64,000 nucleotides of DNA from Theristus sp. LFF4_11 (Eukaryota; Nematoda; Chromadorea; Monhysterida; Xyalidae), in contig JASANC010000929.1 in the NCBI GenBank assembly GCA_030248135.1, positions 1-64,000 on the forward strand. The letters run 5' to 3'. A program made the position numbers and the translations under genes. How positions within the stretch are numbered: the first letter of the stretch is position 1; each line of letters opens with the position of its first letter. Shown here piece by piece: positions 1 to 11,570 of the stretch. The notes below the pieces were generated by a model. That model made no database searches. It saw only the letters and a list, made by a program, of their open reading frames with translations, and was not told the origin of the DNA.

Positions 1-3000
1 CCAACCGTGTCCATGGGATGAAACCTCACGCTGCGCAGGAGGTCCATGTTGGTGTGAACCATGTGAGTCTTGCCCATCAGGGTGCTCTGAAGTGATTTAC
101 GTTTAAGCATTGAAAATGCAATTCCTGTATTCACTGTATTGGCTAGAAACTGATTGGCTGCAAATAGCAATGTCATTGAATTAAATCAAGATACCAACCG
201 TGTCCATGGGATGAAACTTCACGCTGCGCAGGAGGTCCATGTTGGTGTGAACCATGTGAGCCTTGCCCATCAGGGTGTTCTGGAGTGATTTACATTTAAG
301 CATTGAAAATACTATTCATGTATTCACTGTATTGGCTAGAATCTGATTGGCTGCAAATAGCAATGTCACTGAACTGAATCAAGACACCAACCGTGTCCAT
401 GGGACGAAACCTCACGCTGCGCAGGAGGTCCATGTTGGTGCGAACCATGTGAGCCTTGCCCATCAGGATGTTCTACAGCGGTTTAGATTCAAGAATTGAA
501 AATGTTATTCCTGTATTCACTGTGTGAGTCATTGATTGACTGCAAATAGCAACAATGAACTACATCAAGACACCAACCATGTCCATGGGATGAAACCTCT
601 CGCTGCGCAGGAGGTCCATGTTGGTGCGAACCATGTGAGCCTTGACCATCAGGGTGCTCTGAAGTGATTTACATTCAAGTATTATAAATACCATTCATGT
701 ATTCACTGTACTGGCTAGAATATGATTGGCTGCAAACAGCAATGTCAATGAACTAAATCAAGACTCCAACCGTGTCCATGGGATGAAACTTCACGCTGCG
801 CAAGAGGTCCATGTTGGTGTGAACCATGTGAGCCTTGTCCATCAGGGTGCTCTGAAATGATTTACATTCAAGTATTATAAATACCATTCATGTATTCACT
901 GTATTGGCTAGAATCTGATTGGCTGCAAACAGCAATGTCAATGAACTAAATCAAGACAACAACCGTGTCCATGGGATGAAACCTCACGCTGCGCAGGAGG
1001 TCCATGTTGGTGTGAACCATGTGAGCCTTGCCCATCAGGGTGTTCTGGAGCGATTTACATTTAAGCATTGAAAATACTATTCATGTATTCACTGTATTAG
1101 CCAGAATCTGATTGGCTGCAAATAGCAATGTCATTGAACTGAATCAAGACACCAACCGTGTCCATGGGATGAAACCTCACGCTGCGCAGGAGGTCCATGT
1201 TGGTGTGAACCATGTGAGCCTTGCCCATCAGGATGTTCTAGAGTGGTTTACATTCAAGCATCAAAAATGCAATTCCTGTATTCACTGTGTTAGCTGTTGA
1301 TTGACTTCAAATAGCAATGTCAGTGAACTAAATCAGTACTCTCACCGTGTCCATGGGATGAAACCTCACGCTGCGCAGGAGGTCCATGTTGGTGCGAACC
1401 ATGTGAGCCTTGCCCATCAGTGTTCTGAGGTCATTTAAGCATTGAAAATACTATTAATGTATTCACTGTATTAGCCCGAATCTGATTGGCTGCAAATAGC
1501 AAAGTCATTGAACTGAATCAAGACACCAACCGTGTCCATGGGATGAAACCTCACGCTGCGCAGGAGGTCCATGTTGGTGCGAACCATGTGAGCCTTGCCC
1601 ATCCATGTTGGTGCGAACCATGTGAGCCTTGCCCATCAGGATGTTCTAGAGTGGTTTACATTCAAGAATTGAAAATGTAAATCCTGTATTTACTGTGTGA
1701 GTCATTGATTGACTGCAAATAGCAATGTCAATGAACTAAATCAAGACACCAACCGTGTCCATGGGATGAAACCTCACGCTGCGCAGGAGGTCCATGTTGG
1801 TGTGAACCATGTGAGCCTTGTCCATCAGGGTGCTCTGAAGTGATTTACATTCAAGTATTATAAATACCTTTCATGTATTCACTGTATTGGCTAGAATCTG
1901 ATTGGCTGCACACAGCAATGTCACTGAACTGAATCAAGACACCAACCGTGTCCATGGGATGAAACCTCACGCTGCGCAGGAGGTCCATGTTGGTGTGAAC
2001 CATGTGAGCCTTGCCCATCAGGATGTTCTAGAGTGGTTTACATTCAAGCATCAAAAATGCAATTCTTGTATTCACTGTGTTAGCTAATGATTGACTGCAA
2101 ATAGCAATGTCAGTGAACTAAATCAGGACTCCAACCGTGTCCATGGGATGAAACCTCACGCTGCGCAGGAGGTCCATGTTGGTGCGAACCATGTGAGCCT
2201 TGCCCATCAGGATGTTCTAGAGTGGTTTACATTCAAGCATCAAAAAAGCAATTCCTGTATTCACTGTGTTAGCTAATGATTGACTGCAAATAGCAATGTC
2301 AGGGAACTAAATCAGGACTCCAACCGTGTCCATGGGATGAAACCTCACGCTGCGCAGGAGGTCCATGTTGGTGCGAACCATGTGAGCCTTGCCCATCAGG
2401 GTGTTCTGGAGTGATTTACATTTGAGCATTGAAAATGTAATTCCTGTATTCACTGTGTGAGTCATTGATTGACTGCAAATAGCAATGTCAATGAACTAAA
2501 TCAAGACAACAACCGTGTCCATGGGATGAAACCTCACGCTGCGCAGGAGGTCCATGTTGGTGCGAACCGTGTGAGCCTTGCCCATCGGGGTGCTCTGAAG
2601 TGATTTACATTCAAGTATCATAAATACCATTCATGTATTCACTGTATTGGCTAGAATCTGATTGGCTGCAAACAGCAATGTCACTGAACTGAATCAAGAC
2701 ACCAACCGTGTCCATGGGATGAAACCTCACGCTGCGCAGGAGGTCCATGTTGGTGTGAACCATGTGAGCCTTGCCCATCAGGATGTTCTAGAATGGTTTA
2801 CATCCAAGCATCAAAAATGCAATTCCTGAATTCACTGTGTTAGCTATTGATTGACTGCAAATAGCAATGTCAGTGAACTTAATCAAGATTCCAACCGTGT
2901 CCATGGGATGAAACCTCACGCTGCGCTGGAGGTCCATGTTGGTGCGAACCATGTGAGCCTTGCCCGTCAGGGTGCTCTGAAGTGATTAACATTCAAGCAT

Positions 3001-3310
3001 TAAAAATGCAATTCCTGTATTCACTGTGTTAGCTATTGATTGACTGCAAACAGCAATGTCATTGAATTGAATCAAGATTCAGCGTGTTTATGGGAGGAAA
3101 CCTCACGCTGCGCAGGAGGTCAATGTTGGTGCGAACCGTGAGAGCCTTGCTCACCAGTGTGTTCTTGAGTGATTTACAACATGAAGACACCAACCGGGAT
3201 AAAACCTATGCATTGGCTGGCACCTCAGCGTGCATGCGATGTTTTCAGCCAATCAGCTAACTGTTTGTCTGTATTGAAACGCACCGTGTCCATGCGAAGA
3301 GACTTCGCGG
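1..3310. repeat. Tandem satellite array, ~186-193 bp unit, about 16 copies plus decayed copies at the right edge
   Basis: Units start at about 1, 194, 387, 573, 766, 959, 1152, 1341, 1526, 1749, 1942, 2131, 2320, 2509, 2702 and 2891. Spacings are mostly 193 or 189 bp. Each unit has a nearly invariant ~81 bp core, beginning CCAACCGTGTCCATGGGATG and ending near CTTGCCCATCAGG. The remaining ~105-112 bp is variable and falls into recognisable subtypes (one with GGCTAGAATCTGATTGGC, others with a TGATTGACTGCAAATAGC ending). The 1526 unit is 223 bp because about 33 bp of core is duplicated inside it (about 1569-1636). From about 3079 the copies decay and fade out by about 3310. The array runs off the left edge of the window. 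Short ORFs recur in each unit, but 193 is not a multiple of three and each ORF stops within its unit, so they are not coding. Confidence 0.97.
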
Positions 3311-4202
3311 CGATCTTGCGGTACGGCCGAAGCAGCGGCTGCAAACGCAACCATCAAGAAAAACTGAGCAAATTTCATTTTCCTAATAGGGACTCTCTTC
3401 CAGTTTTCAAGTTTTCTAATTTTGTGTGAAATAATTGTATTCTACTGTTTCATTCTTTTTATATTGTTAACAAAATTTGTTCAGCTGGGTTTTTGTTAAT
3501 TTAAATATAGTTACATGGTGTGCCCACGCAACAATCACAAGTGAATGAATTGAACTGTTTTTTGTTCTTGCAAAACTTTGGTTGTATCTTTTGTGACATT
3601 GTTTACATATTGTACAACATTCGAAAGTAGAAACAATGCGCCGCATGTTAAATATGTCATTGAGAAGCTGGAAAATGCATTTGTCAACTGCACAGGTACG
3701 AATGTACTGTGATTTCTATTTGATCACCTTTCAACAAAGTTGACATGTTCTAAAGGAGTATGATTATCTTGCAATGTTAAATTTGCTACTGTTATGCAAT
3801 TGCCATTGCGATTGTCATAAAAATTCTATTTCAATGGAGCATGAGCCTGAATATTACAAATGAGTGGGCATACGTCTAACAACATACATGTAACATGTTC
3901 AAGCTGAGATACATGCTTTTTAGAATTTTTTATAGCAGGGTTAGGGTACGTCTTTTCGCCCCTTCCTTGTATTTTTCATCAGATATAAGCATGTTGCATT
4001 GTATCTATAGCAAGCAAAATGTAATTTTGTATGAACGGCGGTCAAAAATAGTTCGTTTAATTTGAGAACCCATGATGTTGAAATGACGTCATTATGACAT
4101 GTCTGCTGAGATGTTCCACTCGATATTTTAGTCTTTTTGAGTTTGTTCTGTTTCAATGAACCGATTTTACAATGTTCCGGTGCAGACGTTTCACGCAGAA
4201 TT
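3311..4202. other. No gene seen
   Basis: AT-rich sequence between the satellite and the 3' end of the minus-strand Ly6-like gene. It is probably the 3' UTR or downstream flank of that gene. I see no supported exon, RNA gene or clear repeat. Confidence 0.5.
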
Positions 4203-7200
4203 TCAACGTCGATGACCAAATCCAAATATAAACATGGTAACACTCATCAAATACGAAGATTTGAGTGCATCGCTCCGTTTTGTGGTCGTGGACAAAATGG
4301 ATGAAGTGGTGAGGTTGCTAGCGGTCGTTGTCGCGTTGTTTGGTGAACTTGTGGTACCTGAAAACACGGTTTGTTTTGCTTGGCGAAAAAAATGTCATTA
4401 AAAGCCCAACTGAAGCGTCTGTGATCCAAAAACGAAAAAACAAAAAAAAACTGCTGAACTCTGAACAAATCTGAGAACAAATTCGGATCAACCCACAAAA
4501 ATTTTTTTTGGAAAACGCGTTCGTTCATAATGTGGTTGCCAGAAAGATTTTCAAGCGGTTGCCAACAAAACCACTTTTCCAGCACCGGAGAATGCCAAAA
4601 GTTACGATTCAGTATTGATTTCAAACGGGTTACCCAGTAATCATGGCGAAATTTGTGCAAAGAAATTTAAAAAAAATGTTTGTTACCATTTGTCGAACTC
4701 CCTGGTGTGGTAGTAACCGTTGTCTTAGTGGTACTGGTCGATGGTGATTTCGTTGTCGTCTTCCCTGACGGCGTCGTTGTGCTGAACGTTTGCTTGCAAA
4801 CGGACTCCTCTGAGTCAGTACCTGGCAGAGAAGCAGTTTCCGTTTTTTGAACACCACTGCTACTTTAGAAAAGCTGGGTGTTTTAGGTGTTTGAAACACT
4901 CATTGTACATTGTTATTGACGCTTTCAATATTTGAAATTTCTGTCCAGAACTGCACAAGCGCCAGCAAACAAACGGGTGTTGGCTTGAAAAAGTGTATAT
5001 ATTTACGGAATGGCCGAGTAAACATGGCAGCTTTTTTCAGGGTGCAAGGAGCGCGCGAAATTTGAATGAAAGAAAAAAGACGTTCAGAAACCAAATTGTA
5101 TGCCAAATTTGACACGTTTTTTTCAGACTAATGGATTCTTTGTGCTATTCTGTTCATTCTTTCTCCCTTACACACATGAATAGGAATTATATTGGCAATT
5201 TTGAAAAAGACAACTCCTAGTCTGCGACTGATCCTGCCTTGATGGACTGCCTCATTTATTCGGCCATACTGTAGACCGCATGAAATCATTTCGACACAAC
5301 GGACGTTCGTGTATAGGCAAAGAAAGGAAAGTCTTGCATATTTTAAGGTTGCTCCCACTTATAAGACCCCCACCAAAAGTGGGCGGAGTGTCCGACGGCG
5401 GGTTACCGAAAAATTCAAAACTTTGTTTTTGTCAAAATCCCACTACGTCCCCCATTTAAATGGTCGGTACTCTTTCTTTTTTCTTGTTTGCCTTCATTTT
5501 TTTTGCTGCGGAAACCGTTGAAGACGTTTTTGAAGGTCGTTGAAAACCACACACGCTTGAAATGCTAACTTATTAGCAGAAAAAAAGTGTTGAAAAACGT
5601 GATAAAACGTTTTCTAGCAACCGTCACGCAAAATTTCACATTTTCAAACAAATTTGATTTTTAAATTTTTATAAGGGGACCATACAGGCAAGACTTTACG
5701 GTAGCGATACCTGCACAGTTGTTCTGATTGCACGCGCAGACGTGCACCGTTTGTCGACTGCCAACGTTCGCGGAGTCGGTGTGTGCAGCCAGTGCGTTCG
5801 CGTTGTGTCGCAGCACACGGCTGGTTGAGTTGGCGCAAGTGCCTGGCACCATGTACGGCACCAACGATGCCGGCGCCAACGCGTGACACCCGCGCCAGTA
5901 GCCTTGCGTGATTTTGACCTCTGCATCCGAGAATCGAGAAAAAACTGTGAAAAAAATACTGACTGGTTACAAGACCATAAACCAATACATGAAACCGGGG
6001 GTCACGATATCCGTCACCGCGTAAGAAACAGACTTCGCAATCGTGACGTGCGCCCTGCACCGTGCCACATAAAAATGCACCAATTCTAGCACTTTGAACG
6101 TTTTTTTAAACTTCTATAATCAATTTTACTTTTTTTTGATGTTTTCAACATCACGCCGCATCACGCGATGATTTTTAGCTGGTCATAAAGGAAGTTTCAT
6201 TAAAATTTTACATGAAAATGATGCAGTAAATGTAATAACAAAGTTGTAACAGATCACAGCTGTAACAAAAGCAGTGGTGCAGATGTTGGTCGACTCACGT
6301 GCACTGTTGATTTCGGTGTACCAAAAAGTGCCATAGAAACAGTAATCGACACACGACACGACGGCGACCGTCTGGTCGGGCGCACAGCATTGCTGCGTCA
6401 CGCTCGCTGGCTTGCTCGGCGCGTCCGGGCCAGAAAAAAACTGGGAACAAAAATGTAAGGTGTGTTGGTTTAAATCTATCACTTGTTTTGCAGAAATGCA
6501 GAGCCTTGCGAAATTTTGAATTGAAGAACGAATGTATCGGGTTTGGTTGAAATCAAACACCCCATTTGCACAAAATGTGTCTTCTGTCACTCCGATTCTC
6601 GGCCAGCTTCGTGTCCTGTCGCGGAAGATAAATTGAAAAAAACAAACAAATTTCATTTTCGGGACATCGCGTGGGACTGGACACGACGCGGGACACGCCA
6701 TCGGACACCAGTTCCGACATTTTTAAGCGTGAGGTTTTTGTGGATTGCAGCAAGAGAAAATTTCGTTAAAAACTCCCGTTGTTCTGCCTTCTGTTTTGAC
6801 CCCATACCAGTGAAAGTGTGACTGAAATTTTGTAACTTTTCAATCAAACCTGTGACATGCCCAGATCATACGTGGCACAGCTGTAGCAGACGACGCCTGG
6901 AATGTTTACTATAGTTTTTTAATTTTTTAGTCCAGTTGTTTTTTGTTAAGCTTCAATATTTACAGTCGAACTCTAAATTATGAGCAATCGGCTGTTTGGT
7001 TGGCGATCACGTGACGCATGCTTTGTGTGCGGTTACTGCTGGGAGGCGGAGTCTGTCCTGCACAGAAAGCATGTGTCAAGTGATCACCAGCCGATCAGCT
7101 GACTGCCTATAATTTAGAGTTCGACTCAATTGACTGTACTTTCATATTATTGAACCAAAATCTCTTGTGGGGCGTGAAGCTAATAAATGGAGAATGATAA

Positions 7201-7312
7201 AGAACTGACAATAATAAAAAAAGGCTTGATAACCTGACGCTGGAGCGACGTTTGTTAGCAGCGTGTAGAATGCAATTGACAAAATTGACTCCAGCCACGT
7301 ATTTCTGCTCAT
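4203..7312 (-). CDS. Secreted Ly6/ODR-2-like cysteine-rich protein with Thr/Ser-rich stalk (six exons)
   Basis: Assembled from splice sites on the minus strand. Coding exons are 7312-7234, 6896-6850, 6440-6299, 5944-5711, 4821-4687 and 4357-4203. Every junction is GT-AG and in phase, giving 263 aa with a stop at 4205-4203. Exon 1 encodes a signal peptide (MSRNTWLESILSIAFYTLL). Exon 2 opens the domain with VVCYSCATY (C30, C33). Further cysteines lie at about 60, 61, 72, 76, 109 (GYWRGC), 126, 159, 161 and 166 (VCACNQNNCAG). Residues 169-245 are Thr/Ser-rich, like a glycosylated stalk. The CxxC start, the RGC motif and the CxC...NC end resemble Ly6/uPAR and ODR-2/HOT or nematode ET-module proteins (family knowledge, not searched). 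The C-terminus is mildly hydrophobic (YLMSVTMFIFGFG) but short for a GPI signal, so the last exon or the anchoring is uncertain. A role at the cell surface is inference. Confidence 0.7.
5017..5283. repeat. Dispersed repeat, copy 1 of 2 (direct)
   Basis: Shares long blocks with 8323-8608 in the same orientation. It begins AGTAAACATGGCAG, followed by GAGCGCGCGAAATTTGAATG, and later has a CCTTGATG...TTATT(T/C)GGCCATAC stretch. It lies in an intron of the Ly6-like gene. No terminal inverted repeats or ORF are evident, so the element class is unknown. Confidence 0.75.
6961..7138. mobile_element. Tc1/mariner-type MITE, copy 1
   Basis: About 178 bp, flanked by TA. The left end TACAGTCGAACTCTAAATTA matches the right end in inverse (ATAATTTAGAGTTCGACT...GACTGTA); the right end carries an extra ~9 bp (CAATTGAGT-like) that repeats the AGTC. 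The body is a long imperfect hairpin, with GGCGATCACGTGACGCATGC pairing with GCATGTGTCAAGTGATCACC. Related copies lie at 10877-11048 and 53494-53652. TA target sites and CAGT ends are typical of Tc1/mariner. It is non-autonomous and sits in intron 1 of the Ly6-like gene. Confidence 0.85.
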
Positions 7313-9189
7313 TTTGACGAAACACGCATTCAGGTTTTTCAAAACGCCAAAACTGTCGTCTGGAACTTTACGAAAAAGAGGAAAAGAGGTTTTACGAACA
7401 GTTTTGCTCATCCCTAAAGTGAACAACTCTTAATAATACAGTGAACTGCCACTGCGACGACCGAAGTAAACTGGTGCCTTATTCTGGCAACAGTGTGAAC
7501 CGTCGCTGGTTTTTATATCATGATTGTTTGGAATCTAAAGCGGCGTGACCAGAGAAAAAACCAACATTCTGCACTTGATGAATCCAACTTTGAACAGAAA
7601 AAACGCAATTATTATGTCGGAAACAAAGACACACGGTCAGATGTGTTTTGAACATGGTGTTACCTTATCAGTATTTTCACATCCAAAAAGGTGTCAAAAA
7701 CTCAAAAATAATAACAATACCCATATCAAACAAGAAAAAAGCGGTCTGAGTGGCGTGCAAAACGATGTTTGTGTTGCGAAACTCTTTATTGGGCGAACAT
7801 GTTGCACGGACACACGTCGGGTGATTGCAGGTCGGTTTGCGTGGAAAGAAAATGGTCCTATAAAAGACTGGCTATGACCATCTTTAAACATCAAGCATGG
7901 TCTAGTTGTTTATTTTCACTCCATGATTTCGCTCGTTTCAAACAGCTTTATAGTTTACATAAGTTAGTGGACACGCCTTTAACGTCCCTGTTCCATGTGG
8001 GGCAGTCGTTTTTTGTATGACACACTCAGAAATGTCAAAATAACTAAACATAATGAAAAAAAACATTAAATAAATCGTGCTATGCCGAATTGTGTGCCAA
8101 ACCCATTGTCAACGTTTTAGAAATGTTTGAAAACAGTCAAGCGGTGGTGCAAACACGCTGAAAATGCTTTAAAAACATTCCAAAACACTTTTTAAAGTTC
8201 ATGCCATGTCAAGACGTGTGTCAAAATGTGAAAAAGTGGAAGAAAAACCAAGCGACGTACCGCGAAAATTACTACTGGATGCGTTTTCGGGGTCAAAAGC
8301 AGCATTCACCCACAATCACCCAAGTAAACATGGCAGATTTCTGTCAGGGTTTGAGGAGCGCGCGAAATTTGAATGAAAAAAAGACCTTCAGCAGAAACCC
8401 AAAACTGTGTGTCAAAGTTTACGTGTTTTTTTAACTAATTGATTCTTAGTGCTATTCAGTTCATTTTTTCTCCCTTGCACACATTGGGAATTATCTTCAT
8501 ATTCTTGATAAAGACAACTCATAGTCTACGACTAATCCCGCCTTGATGTAGATTGCAAGGACTGCCTTATCTAGATATTTATTTGGCCATACCGTACCAA
8601 TGCCATGACCGACCACTGATGCATGTCGAGGTTGCGACGTTGGTTATACGGGCAATGCTGTCCTCATGAGCTTCTTAGGGTTTTCGCGGTGCGCCGCTTG
8701 GCTTTTAAATTTTGGCACACATTTTGACATGGGATGGATATTGGCACGGCAAGAATTTCGGCACGCATTATGGAATGTATTTTGAATGCATTTTTGCATT
8801 CTTTAGCATGGGAAAATATTGTCACTTAAATGATAATATCATAGATATACAGCATATGGACATTTGTGCTTGAAGAACAACAATAATCCATGAGGTTTTC
8901 AAAAAAGTGTTCAGTTTGTTTGAAACATTTTGTTTAGCGATCATGAAGTTTTATGCTTTCAAAAAATCATGAGGTTCAGGAGAGGCATGCGGTGTGGTGT
9001 GCAATCAGCGGTTTTCCGAATGAACGTCAAGCAACTGGCACACAAGTTTTGAGTCTCCGCAGTGTCTTGCACAACCGAAAAACGCATCCACACGACAAAA
9101 AGATTCTCACGAACACGTTTTTTCACAACAAGCGTCTTTCTCAGTGTGTGTGCTTTTCGTGCTGTTTGTCGGCAACTGCACCTTTCCAG
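7313..9189. other. Intergenic; one dispersed repeat, otherwise nothing supported
   Basis: Contains the dispersed repeat at 8323-8608. The 5' regions of the divergent minus-strand Ly6-like gene and plus-strand four-TM gene probably lie here. An acceptor-like TTTCTCAG at about 9135-9142, followed by a hydrophobic frame, could be an upstream part of the four-TM gene. Confidence 0.5.
8323..8608. repeat. Dispersed repeat, copy 2 of 2 (direct)
   Basis: Diverged copy of 5017-5283 in the same orientation. Shared anchors include AGTAAACATGGCAG, GAGCGCGCGAAATTTGAATG and TTATTTGGCCATACCGTA. It carries a short extra segment (about TAGATTGCAAGGACTGCC) relative to copy 1. Confidence 0.75.
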
Positions 9190-9194
9190 TCATC

Positions 9195-10757
9195 ATGCTG
9201 CAGTTTGTGCGCCAGGGCAGCGCAGCAGCACGTGAGTGGCATCTGATCGGCAGTCTACACGCCGTGCAGTGCGCTGCGTCCGTCGTCGTCTTCAACTGCA
9301 TCCATGCGCTCGTCTTTACGCTCATCTTCATCACTGATCTCATTGATCGACGTCAGTGGTTTTTGAGCGGATTTCAAATTTCTTTCTTCTCGGCAGTGCA
9401 CCCACACAACAAATTGTTCAACACATTTGTTCAGTTACTAAAAAACAATTTGTTGAGTATGACCTATTTTTTTAAACGTGTCCCACTGAAATGACGTCAT
9501 GTGTCGCCAAACATGCGCTTGCCGTTCACAGCAAACCAGACTTTCCGTTTAGCCAATTTCTTCCCGTGAACAAATGGTGAATGTCGACTCAGTCACACCA
9601 AACTGACCTTTTAGTGCCTGTACTTTTACAAAAGGGCGTTTTTTAAGCAAATGACGTCATTTTAGTCTGGACACGTTTGAATAAATCCACGATGCATTGT
9701 ATGTGCGCCAGTGTTGTGTAAAGAAGAAGTGAAAACAAAAAACATGAACGTCTGTTGCGCTTGTTGCAGAAACGTATCTCGAAGTGGTCGCAGCGTTCAT
9801 GAGCGTTGCAGACTTTGCGTGGTTGGCTGTTGCCATCTACGGTCTGTGGACGTTCAAAACAACGTTCGTCATATTATACGGCGTAAAACTGATCATCTAC
9901 ATTGCGTTCTACGTTGGATGGGCTGTGCAGTATCTGAAACAGGAGCGAGTTAGTGTGCTCATACGTTTTTTTTTTGATTTTTTTTCACGATCTTTCAAAG
10001 TGTGGCGTCTATCGGTCTCCGTGTGAAGACAGGTACAAAACCGGTAATCGTATTGAATGGTGAGCGTGTACGACAGCTGGTTTTGTGCCGCGCCTCGTTT
10101 AGAAAACTGAAATTTTTGCGTGAACAGTTCCGCGATCAATTGGTTGTGTTCCATTGGAGGCCGCCTTAATAAAACCGATGAAAACTTCATGTGCATTTTT
10201 TTTTTCAATTTTTGAAGCATGAAAAAGTCTAAGAAATGTTTAAAGAACAATTGAGGAGTTGACAAGAACCTGAAGTTTTCGATGGTTTTCACCAAGAAAG
10301 GAAAACTGGCGCTGTTTCAAGGGAACTTGACAAACCCAGTCAAATAAATTAAAAAAAAACAACAACATGACAATCGCACTGTGCAGATGGCGCAGGCGAT
10401 TCTGTTCCTGCCGATGGTGCCCGTGTACGCGTGTGCCTCGTTTGCAGTCTGGTCAGCTGTCAGATATCTGCGCTACAAGGTGCGCCAGACTGATTTTACT
10501 GCTAACAGCAAGAGTTAGCTTTGTTTTGTCACTTCGTAACCTGGATTGTAGATTATCATTTATCACTGCTGTATTTGGCGTTTTTATAATGGATTTTTGA
10601 ACACGGTAACTGAACATTTCTTGATTTCTTAAATTGATAGGAGCGAAGCAAGCAGAAACCGTTGACAAAAGCGCAAACAACAAAGAAGCGCGCAATCGTT
10701 CCGGCGGATTCGAAAAGCCCAAAAAACAACATTGTCGAAACAAACAAGACCAAGTGA
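9195..10757 (+). CDS. Small four-transmembrane protein with basic C-terminal tail (four exons; N-terminus uncertain)
   Basis: Coding exons 9195-9351, 9770-9948, 10387-10479 and 10641-10757 join in phase through GT-AG introns. From the ATG at 9195 this gives 181 aa, ending TGA at 10755-10757. Predicted helices are about 22-49 (VVVFNCIHALVFTLIFITDL), 58-77 (FMSVADFAWLAVAIYG), 84-106 (FVILYGVKLIIYIAFYVGWA) and 114-138 (AILFLPMVPVYACASFAVW). The tail (144-181) is Lys/Arg-rich and hydrophilic (KPLTKAQTTKKR), probably cytosolic. The open frame extends upstream of 9195 through another hydrophobic stretch (VLFVLFVGNCTFPVI), after an acceptor-like CAG at 9140-9143. The true start, and a possible fifth helix, may therefore be in an upstream exon. 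The topology recalls LAPTM/tetraspan-like small membrane proteins, but I do not recognise a family signature and assign no function. Confidence 0.65.
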
Positions 10758-10876
10758 TCACAATACTTGTATACAATACTCACATGTGTACTCTGTTATA
10801 AAGCACACTTCCATAAGACTTTACTTTTTTGTACTTGAAATTTTTTCTAGGGTTTCGTTCAGTTGTTTTTCAAATT

Positions 10877-11048
10877 TACAGTGTAACTTTAAATCGATTG
10901 GGTGGGATCACGGGATGGGGATGCATGCTTTCTGTGCTGACATTGCTGTGGAGGAAAAGAGGCTGTTTGCACAGAAAATGCACGCATCATGTGATCACCA
11001 ACCAACCAGTCAGCTAATTGCCTATAATTTTCATAGAGTTCGACTGTA
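10877..11048. mobile_element. Tc1/mariner-type MITE, copy 2
   Basis: About 172 bp between TA dinucleotides. The right end AGAGTTCGACTGTA is the inverse of the family end TACAGTCGAACTCT; the left end is diverged (TACAGTGTAACTTTAAAT). Internal hairpin arms are GGGATCACGGGATGGGGATG and a matching ATCATGTGATCACC. It lies just 3' of the four-TM gene, possibly inside its 3' UTR; the first AATAAA beyond it is near 11292. Confidence 0.75.
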
Positions 11049-11570
11049 TTAAATTAATGGAACGACGAATAAAAATGACCAGTCCGTTTATATTTTCCCG
11101 GCCTTATAGAACATTTTTGTCAATTGTTTACTACCTACAAAAACTTGTGAACAAACTGACCCCCAAGGACTTGGGTTGGGGTTCGAATTTTTTGGTTTTT
11201 TTTTCGTTTCAGAAATTGTTGTGTTGCAACTCAGAACATGTTTTCAGTCGGTCGACCAAATTATGAAATCTTGTTGTTTTGGTGTTTGTTTTAATAAAAA
11301 AACGAATTTTGGCCATCAAAATAATTGTACTTTCTTCTGAAAATGCCCAGAGTTTCGTGTGGACTTTGTTTTTGGCAGATTTTTTTCACAATTTTTACTT
11401 TCAAGTCAAAGATCGACTAGCAAAGTCCAGATACCGATAGAAGTTTCTGCAATTCTGCGATGACCTCGTTAACGGACTAAAAAGCAGCAAGTTACCTTGT
11501 TTTTACGCTTCAAATTGGAATAAACCTGCTTGTCAACTCTTGGGTGTTGCCGATTTGTCGTCTCGAAGAA

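Noticed and set aside
1112..2276. Several similar 61-64 aa ORFs in the satellite (MAANSNVIELNQD...)
   Set aside because: They recur because the DNA repeats. Each stops within its unit, most spacings are not multiples of three, and conservation is at DNA level in the core rather than at codon level.
1..3310. CRISPR-like array
   Set aside because: Units of ~190 bp with diverged repeat-derived 'spacers' in a eukaryotic context; this is a satellite.
5644..6060. 138-aa minus-strand ORF starting MQGARHDCEVC
   Set aside because: Spans an exon of the Ly6-like gene in the wrong frame; the in-phase splice model explains the region better.
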